Shown here: in pieces, positions 7,326-11,885 of the stretch
Layout: the number at the start of each line of letters is the position of its first letter
Position numbering within the stretch: position 1 is the first letter of the stretch
Assembly: GCA_030643125.1 (NCBI GenBank)
Contig: DAOWML010000034.1
Coordinates: 1 to 11,885 of the forward strand
Reading direction: 5' to 3'
Origin: Bacteroidales bacterium
GTDB lineage: Bacteria; Bacteroidota; Bacteroidia; Bacteroidales; UBA12077
DNA: 11,885 nt
Position numbers and translations under genes: made by a program
The notes under the pieces: model-generated
What the model saw: the letters and a program-made list of their open reading frames with translations, nothing else
Told to the model about the DNA's origin: nothing
Databases searched by the model: none

Positions 7326-7724
7326 ATGGCGTTAAAACGAAGAACTAAAGTAAATCCCGATTTCAGTATGTCGTCAATGACCGACATAGTATTTTTGTTA
7401 CTTATATTTTTTATGGTAACATCAACTTTAATAGCACCTAATGCATTAAAATTATTGTTACCACAAAGCTCACAACAGACATCAGCTTCTGCTATAACAA
7501 CTATTTCAATTACAGAAGATTTAAACTATTACATTGAAACAACACAAATTCCTTTAGAAGATATTGAAGGAATTTTACACTATCGATTTTCAAACGAACA
7601 AATTGCAGAACCTACAATTTCTTTGCACGTTCACAGAACTGTTCCTATACAAGAAGTAGTAAAAATTATGAATATTGCCAAAAACAATAAGTGGAAATTG
7701 ATTTTAGCAACACAAGCAAATTAA
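7326..7724 (+). CDS. exbD: biopolymer transporter ExbD/TolR family protein
   Basis: ExbD is the dimeric partner inside the ExbB ring. The 132-residue protein has a basic cytoplasmic N-terminus (LKRRTK), the typical SMSSMTDIVFLLLIFFMV segment with the proton-carrying Asp at residue 20, one transmembrane helix (about 21-38), and a periplasmic domain. The periplasmic part ends in SLHVHRTVPIQEVVKIMNIAKNNKWKLILAT, matching the usual ExbD fold that closes on a beta strand after a helix. The length is normal. It sits between exbB and tonB, with 15 bp before it and 1 bp after it, so it is very likely translationally coupled to tonB. Confidence 0.93.
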   Translation: MALKRRTKVNPDFSMSSMTDIVFLLLIFFMVTSTLIAPNALKLLLPQSSQQTSASAITTISITEDLNYYIETTQIPLEDIEGILHYRFSNEQIAEPTISLHVHRTVPIQEVVKIMNIAKNNKWKLILATQAN

Positions 7725-7725
7725 T

Positions 7726-8544
7726 ATGTCATCTAAGATCAGAGAACATAAAAATGGTATAATCGGAACAATAATTTTTCATATAATTATTGGTGTTATT
7801 TTTATGATTTTTGGTTTCTCTACACCTCTCCCTTTACCTGATGAAGAAGGTATTTTAATTAATTTTGGCGATAGTGATGAAGGCTTTGGTCAGCTTGAAC
7901 CAAGATATTCTGAATCGGTGCAACAAGAATCTGTCGAAGAAAGTCAGGAATCTGTTCCTGAAACTACCACATCACCTACAGATGATGGTTCAATAACTCA
8001 GGATTATGAAGAAGCTCCTGCCGTAAAAGAACAGGGCGAAAAGGAAAAAACAAAAGAAACAAAAACTGAAACAAAACCAGAACCTGAAAAAGAGGAAAAA
8101 ACAGAAGTTAAAGAAGAGAGAAAAGTTAACGAACAAGCATTATTTCCCGGAAAAAATCGAAATAATAATAACAGTTCCAGTGAAGGAGAAACAACAGGAG
8201 AAGATAATCAAGGTTCAACAACCGGGTCTGTCGATTCTCAAAATCACGCTGGCGGAAACAGTATGGGAACAAGCGGTATACGACATAGTTTAGCTGGAAG
8301 AAATCCTGAATCACTGCCTAAACCCGAATATAATTATCAAATAGAAGGAAATGTAGTTGTTGAAATTACAGTCGATAAATATGGAAATGTAACCAATGCA
8401 GTGCCGGGAGTAAAAGGAAGTACAACTTTAGATGCTAATTTATTATCTGCAGCAAAAAAAGCAGCACTACAAGCAAAATTTGATAAAAAACCGGACACAC
8501 CATACCAGACAGGTACAATCACATATTTCTTCAAACTACAATAG
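7726..8544 (+). CDS. tonB: TonB-like energy transducer
   Basis: TonB carries energy from ExbBD across the periplasm to outer-membrane TonB-dependent transporters. The 272-residue protein has a short basic cytoplasmic N-terminus and one membrane anchor (about residues 11-30). A linker of about 160 residues follows: acidic with Ser and Gln to about residue 100, then rich in Lys, Glu and Thr (100-135), then rich in Asn, Gly and Ser (143-180). The TonB-type C-terminal domain is at about 197-272, with VVVEITVDKYGNV at 210-222 and the final strand TGTITYFFKLQ. The linker is much less proline-rich than in E. coli TonB. The start is 1 bp after the exbD stop. The last 14 bp overlap the end of the convergent permease gene. 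TolA-like function cannot be excluded, because TolA and TonB C-domains are related, but no tolB or pal gene follows. Confidence 0.85.
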   Translation: MSSKIREHKNGIIGTIIFHIIIGVIFMIFGFSTPLPLPDEEGILINFGDSDEGFGQLEPRYSESVQQESVEESQESVPETTTSPTDDGSITQDYEEAPAVKEQGEKEKTKETKTETKPEPEKEEKTEVKEERKVNEQALFPGKNRNNNNSSSEGETTGEDNQGSTTGSVDSQNHAGGNSMGTSGIRHSLAGRNPESLPKPEYNYQIEGNVVVEITVDKYGNVTNAVPGVKGSTTLDANLLSAAKKAALQAKFDKKPDTPYQTGTITYFFKLQ

Positions 8545-9307
8545 ATTTTATTAAATCAAATAATCCCAAAAGTTTTATAGCTGAAACCGATATCGCTATT
8601 AAAAGTATATATCGAACAAATTTTGGTCCCCAGCTTACAGTTGCTTTTGCACCTACAAAAGCTCCTAACATATTTCCAACTGCAAGTATTAATCCCAGTT
8701 TATAATCAACCTGGTTATTGATCATAAAAATAACCAATGCAACTGGAGTATAAAGTAGTATAATAAATACTTTTAATGCATTTGCCCGCACTAAATCAAG
8801 ACCTGCTCCTAATACCAAGCCTGCTAATAAAAACAGCCCGACACCAGCCTGAATGAATCCACCATATATTCCAATGAAAAAGAAAATAATCATTTGTAAT
8901 ATGCCCGGCTTTGGATTAACTTCTCCTGCTTTCTCTTTTATCCATTTATCGGGTTTATATATTATTAGAAAAAACATAAATACCAGTAATCCACCGATAG
9001 TATTCCTCATGATCTCTTCGTTCAGATTAATTGCGATTTGCGCTCCAATTAGAGATCCTACAACGGCTGGAATACCTAACCATAATCCATGTTTAACATC
9101 TAACACCTTTTGCTTTTTAAAACCAGCAACACCAACAACATTCTGTAAAAGAATTGCAATACGATTTGTTCCATTCGCAACATTAGCTGGTAATCCAAGG
9201 AACATTAATAAAGGCAGAGTTAATAAAGATCCACTACCTGCAAGGGTATTAATAAATCCCGCAATAAAGCCAACTCCAATAACAGCTAATACAAGATACC
9301 ATTCCAT
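8531..9307 (-). CDS. TauE/SafE (TSUP) family membrane permease
   Basis: The 258-residue protein is hydrophobic throughout, with about eight membrane segments in two related halves, as expected for the TSUP family (PF01925). The N-terminal half begins with GFIAGFINTLAGSGSLLTLP (residues 13-32), followed by NGTNRIA (45-51). The second half repeats the pattern with GIYGGFIQAGVGLFLL (146-161). Family members export or import sulfite, sulfoacetate or other organic anions; the substrate here cannot be read from the sequence, and no sulfur-metabolism genes are adjacent. A strong terminator separates it from glyA upstream, so it probably has its own promoter in the 50 bp before the start. The only candidate there is TACTTTTA (9335-9342, minus strand), one mismatch from the -7 consensus. 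The 3' end overlaps tonB by 14 bp. Confidence 0.9.
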   Translation of the reverse strand: MEWYLVLAVIGVGFIAGFINTLAGSGSLLTLPLLMFLGLPANVANGTNRIAILLQNVVGVAGFKKQKVLDVKHGLWLGIPAVVGSLIGAQIAINLNEEIMRNTIGGLLVFMFFLIIYKPDKWIKEKAGEVNPKPGILQMIIFFFIGIYGGFIQAGVGLFLLAGLVLGAGLDLVRANALKVFIILLYTPVALVIFMINNQVDYKLGLILAVGNMLGAFVGAKATVSWGPKFVRYILLIAISVSAIKLLGLFDLIKSIVV

Positions 9308-9353
9308 TTTGTTAGTATTTAGTTTTTGTAAATATAAAAGTAAATCTCAAGTA

Positions 9354-9381
9354 TAAAAAAAGCTGCCTTTTCGGGCAGCTT
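9354..9381 (-). terminator. intrinsic terminator of glyA
   Basis: Read on the minus strand, AAGCTGCC (9381-9374) pairs perfectly with GGCAGCTT (9367-9360) around a six-base loop, followed by a run of T. The hairpin begins 22 bases after the glyA stop codon and ends before the permease gene, so it should separate the two. Confidence 0.88.
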
Positions 9382-9402
9382 CGAATTATTTAAAAGTTAT
9401 TT

Positions 9403-10683
9403 TTAATACGCAAATAAAGGATATTTACTCATCATTTCTTTTATATCATTTCCAACTTTGTTAATTACAGCTTCGTCTTCAATATTACTAATAACCTGAT
9501 CAATAAAATCAACAATTGTTGCAATCTTATCTTCTTTAATTCCACGAGTAGTAATTGCAGATGTTCCAACTCTGAAACCCGATGTCTGGAAAGGTGAACG
9601 AGAATCGAAAGGAACCATATTCTTGTTAATTGTTATGTTAGCTTTAACAAGTGTATTTTCAACAACTTTACCAGTAATTTCAGGAAATTTAGTTCTTAAA
9701 TCAATTAACATAGAATGATTATCTGTACCACCGGAAATAACTTTATATCCTTTAGCAATAAATTCATCAGCCATAACTGCGGCATTCTTTTTTACCTGAG
9801 CTTGATATTCTTTAAATTCAGGAGCTAAAGCTTCACTAAAAGCAACTGCTTTAGCAGCTATAATATGTTCAAGTGGCCCGCCTTGTGATCCCGGAAAAAT
9901 TCCAGAATCAAGCAATGAAGACATTTTCCTGATTACTCCTTTTGGAGTTGTTTTTCCGAATGGATTATCAAAATCCTTGCCCATTAAAATAATACCTCCT
10001 CTTGGTCCACGTAAGGTTTTGTGAGTAGTAGAAGTAACAACATGAGCATATTCTAGTGGATTACTTAATAGTCCGGCAGCAATTAATCCGGCAGGATGCG
10101 CCATATCAATCATTAAAATTGCGCTAACTTTATCAGCAATTTCTCTCATTCTTTTATAATCCCACTCACGAGAATAAGCTGATGCACCACCAACAATCAT
10201 TTTTGGTTTTTCTTTCAAAGCAACTTCTTCCATCATATCATAATCAACCATTCCGGTTTCTTCTTTAACACCATACGAAACAGCATGATATAAAATACCA
10301 GATAAGTTAACAGGCGAACCATGTGATAAATGACCACCATGTGCCAGATTCAATCCCATGAAAGTATCACCAGGATTTAAAATTGTCATAAAAACAGCAG
10401 CATTTGCCTGTGCACCTGAGTGTGGCTGAACATTTACCCATTCTGCATTATATAATTGTTTTAATCTTTCGCGTGCCAAATCTTCCGACTGATCAACTAT
10501 TTCGCAACCACCGTAATATCTCTTACCGGGATAACCTTCGGCATATTTATTGGTCATTACTGAACCCATAGCTTCTAAAACCTGATCGCTTACAAAATTT
10601 TCCGAAGCAATAAGCTCAATACCATTTATTTGTCTCTCTTTTTCTTTCTGAATTAAGTCAAATATTTGTGTGTCTCTAATCAT
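9403..10683 (-). CDS. glyA: serine hydroxymethyltransferase
   Basis: GlyA interconverts serine plus tetrahydrofolate with glycine plus 5,10-methylenetetrahydrofolate, the main entry of one-carbon units, using pyridoxal phosphate in the cytoplasm. The 426-residue protein aligns by motif over its full length: IELIASENF (22-30), YAEGYPGKRYYGG (47-59), QPHSGAQAN (86-94), the PLP-contacting D193 and H196 in DMAHPAG, and the PLP-binding lysine K222 in TSTTHKTLRGPRGG. R371 in GFRVGTSA lies where the carboxylate-binding arginine is expected. It is slightly longer than the E. coli enzyme (417), partly through sequence at about 236-262 (KDFDNPFGKTTPKGV and after). The ATG at 10683 gives the normal N-terminus. 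The gene has a candidate promoter upstream and a clear terminator downstream, so it is probably monocistronic. Confidence 0.98.
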   Translation of the reverse strand: MIRDTQIFDLIQKEKERQINGIELIASENFVSDQVLEAMGSVMTNKYAEGYPGKRYYGGCEIVDQSEDLARERLKQLYNAEWVNVQPHSGAQANAAVFMTILNPGDTFMGLNLAHGGHLSHGSPVNLSGILYHAVSYGVKEETGMVDYDMMEEVALKEKPKMIVGGASAYSREWDYKRMREIADKVSAILMIDMAHPAGLIAAGLLSNPLEYAHVVTSTTHKTLRGPRGGIILMGKDFDNPFGKTTPKGVIRKMSSLLDSGIFPGSQGGPLEHIIAAKAVAFSEALAPEFKEYQAQVKKNAAVMADEFIAKGYKVISGGTDNHSMLIDLRTKFPEITGKVVENTLVKANITINKNMVPFDSRSPFQTSGFRVGTSAITTRGIKEDKIATIVDFIDQVISNIEDEAVINKVGNDIKEMMSKYPLFAY

Positions 10684-10720
10684 GATTTATAATTTTTAAA
10701 TAATTTCAAAAACAATTTCC

Positions 10721-10728
10721 CAAAATTA
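10721..10728 (-). promoter_or_regulatory. candidate -7 promoter box for glyA
   Basis: On the minus strand these bases read TAATTTTG, an exact match to TAnnTTTG. The box is about 38 bases before the glyA ATG, leaving a leader of roughly 30 nt. The -33 region is only T-rich and has no clear TTG. It lies in the 116-bp gap after the response-regulator gene. Confidence 0.4.
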
Positions 10729-10799
10729 GAGAATTATGTAATGAATAAAAAATTAAATTTTATTTTGATTAAACTGATTATGAAGCAGGAAGGATTTTC

Positions 10800-11225
10800 T
10801 TAATTTCTGAGAACTAAATAATTCCCAATAATTTTAATGATTTTATTAATATCAAATGGTTTAGCTATAAACTCATCACAGCCTGAATCAAAACAATCTA
10901 TTACTCCTTGAGAATGAGCATAAGCTGTAACAGCTACTATTGGAACTGAAGGATTAATTTCCTTTATTTGCCGTGTAGCCACATAGCCATTTATTTTTGG
11001 TAAACGAATATCCATTAATACAAGATCAAAAGCGGATTTGTCATGCTGGAAATGTTCAATTGCTTCTTCGCCATTAAAAGCCCTGACAATTTTTATTGGA
11101 TACGAAGATAATATCTCATGCAGAAGAATATAACCAATATCATCATCCTCAACAACCAAAACCTTGAAATTATGATTCACATCATTTAATGTGCTCTTTT
11201 CAATAAGCGATTTATAAAGATCCAT
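10800..11225 (-). CDS. single-domain response regulator (CheY-like receiver)
   Basis: The 141-residue protein is one receiver domain (about residues 20-138) with no output domain. The N-terminal extension of about 20 residues has no recognisable motif. The acidic pocket E26-D27-D28 is in VLVVEDDD, the phospho-acceptor D72 is in LVLMDIRLPKINGY, T100 is in VAVTAYA, and the conserved K122 is in IAKPF. All catalytic positions are present, so it should be phosphorylatable. Such proteins act by protein-protein contact or in phosphorelays with hybrid kinases, and the sequence resembles receiver domains of hybrid kinases. No histidine kinase is adjacent, so the partner is unknown. It is co-directional with glyA but 116 bp away, with a separate candidate promoter for each. 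Confidence 0.92.
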   Translation of the reverse strand: MDLYKSLIEKSTLNDVNHNFKVLVVEDDDIGYILLHEILSSYPIKIVRAFNGEEAIEHFQHDKSAFDLVLMDIRLPKINGYVATRQIKEINPSVPIVAVTAYAHSQGVIDCFDSGCDEFIAKPFDINKIIKIIGNYLVLRN

Positions 11226-11351
11226 TCCCCGATTTTTAAAAAATCAACCAATTTTAAATATAAATATTCTAATTTCCAATTATTTAGCAAACTTTTTTTT
11301 GACGAATGAGGATTATTTATAAACAAAACGTTATTTTTTATTGATAAACGA

Positions 11352-11359
11352 CAAAAGTA
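11352..11359 (-). promoter_or_regulatory. candidate -7 promoter box for the response regulator gene
   Basis: On the minus strand these bases read TACTTTTG, the same octamer found before tsaD and an exact TAnnTTTG match. The implied leader is long, about 120 nt before the start at 11225. No clear TTG -33 element is seen. The 251-bp gap between the response regulator and DUF5684-type genes otherwise holds only AT-rich sequence, with no RNA gene that I can recognise. Confidence 0.4.
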
Positions 11360-11416
11360 CATAGTTCGAAAATTTAAAACTTTTTGCATCTACAATTATG
11401 TTACGTAGTAATAAAA

Positions 11417-11445
11417 TTGCTATTCGTATTTTTTTTATATATTTA
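11417..11445 (+). promoter_or_regulatory. weak candidate promoter for the DUF5684-type gene
   Basis: TTG at 11417-11419 and TATATTTA at 11438-11445 (one mismatch from TAnnTTTG) are 18 bases apart, close to the usual Bacteroidota spacing. The box ends 31 bases before the ATG at 11477. The local AT bias makes chance matches common. Confidence 0.3.
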
Positions 11446-11476
11446 ACATGAATTATAAACCCAAATACTTTTTATT

Positions 11477-11821
11477 ATGGTACAAGCTATTTTTTCAATT
11501 GCAATTATTGTTTTTTACATTATTGTTGAGTGGAAAATTTATGAAAAAGCAGGACAACCTGGCTGGGCTGTTTTAATTCCAATTTACAATATTATTGTAT
11601 TACTTAAAATTGTAGGCAAACCTTGGTGGTGGCTTCTTTTGTTGTTAATTCCTTTTGTAAATATTATTTTTGCAATTTGGATGGTAAATCTTCTCTCAAA
11701 AAGCTTTGGTAAAGACGAAGGATTTACTGTAGGTTTAATATTACTAGGGTTTATTTTCTATCCTATTTTAGGATTAGGGAGTGCAGAATATATTGGACCT
11801 GCAGGACAGAAAAAAGAATAG
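11477..11821 (+). CDS. small DUF5684-type integral membrane protein
   Basis: The 114-residue protein is mostly membrane-embedded, with about three or four hydrophobic segments (roughly residues 3-18, 30-45, 50-70 and 84-100). It carries the DUF5684 pattern: WKIYEKAGQPGWAVLIPIYN (19-38), GKPWWWLLLLLIPFVNI (47-63), then SKSFGKDEGFTVGLILLGFIFYPILGLG. The function is unknown. In Bacteroidota similar segments also occur fused to signal peptidase I-type proteins, but no peptidase domain or catalytic Ser/Lys motif is present here. The ATG at 11477 gives a complete first membrane segment. A strong terminator follows the stop, so it is probably a single-gene unit with the weak promoter proposed upstream. 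Its neighbours give no clue to its job. Confidence 0.85.
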   Translation: MVQAIFSIAIIVFYIIVEWKIYEKAGQPGWAVLIPIYNIIVLLKIVGKPWWWLLLLLIPFVNIIFAIWMVNLLSKSFGKDEGFTVGLILLGFIFYPILGLGSAEYIGPAGQKKE

Positions 11822-11832
11822 TAAAATTTCAG

Positions 11833-11857
11833 AGCCACATAATAGTGGCTTTTTTTA
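11833..11857 (+). terminator. intrinsic terminator of the DUF5684-type gene
   Basis: AGCCAC (11833-11838) pairs perfectly with GTGGCT (11845-11850) around a six-base loop (ATAATA), followed by seven T residues. It begins 11 bases after the stop codon. Confidence 0.88.
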
Positions 11858-11885
11858 TTCTTCAGATATTTCAAGGAGTAAATTC

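Noticed and set aside
9329..9350. a TTG plus TATATTTA promoter for the TSUP permease gene
   Set aside because: The two elements are only about 11 bases apart on the minus strand, too close for the usual Bacteroidota spacing.
8853..9356. 167-codon open frame on the plus strand
   Set aside because: It lies almost wholly antisense to the well-supported TSUP permease gene, and its protein is rich in Pro, Asn and Ile with no recognisable domain. It is a shadow of the real gene.
11186..11389. 67-codon open frame upstream of the response regulator
   Set aside because: It overlaps the first 40 bases of the response-regulator gene in another frame, has AT-driven composition (Leu, Lys, Asn, Phe, Ile), and no motif. 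The region more plausibly holds the promoter and leader.

Overview
The window is AT-rich chromosomal DNA from a member of the Bacteroidota, most likely an environmental lineage of the Bacteroidales/Marinilabiliales or Flavobacteriia type (the rank is inference). Four things point there: a very large TamB-like protein divergent from tsaD; a compact exbB-exbD-tonB operon whose proteins have the Bacteroidota form; little or no Shine-Dalgarno sequence before start codons; and several intergenic matches to the Bacteroidota -7 promoter box TAnnTTTG.

Layout. The left edge carries the 3' end of an MFS-type transporter gene (+). It converges on tsaD (-), the tRNA t6A transferase. Divergent from tsaD is a 1470-codon tamB-like gene (+) for an envelope protein of the AsmA/TamB lipid-transport and assembly superfamily. 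A small S23/four-helix-bundle gene (+) follows, sitting between an 8-bp tandem repeat on its left and inverted, partly degenerate copies of the same motif on its right. It looks like a free-standing relative of the 23S rRNA intervening-sequence element. Next comes exbB-exbD-tonB (+), a proton-motive-force-driven energizer for outer-membrane transport, preceded by a good -7 box that overlaps a perfect GTTACA-N5-TGTAAC dyad. Its last gene overlaps by 14 bp a convergent TauE/SafE (TSUP) permease gene (-). Upstream of that, on the same strand, lie glyA (-), which has a clear intrinsic terminator, and a single-domain response regulator gene (-). The right edge holds a small DUF5684-type membrane protein gene (+) that ends in a clear terminator.

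Function. Most of the window is conserved housekeeping or envelope biology: tRNA modification (TsaD), one-carbon metabolism (GlyA), outer-membrane biogenesis (TamB-like) and TonB-dependent uptake (ExbBD-TonB). I see no defence island, CRISPR array, transposase, prophage, or rRNA or tRNA gene. The one accessory-looking piece is the S23-like gene with its flanking repeats at about 5978-6490. I do not see a clearly new multi-gene system.
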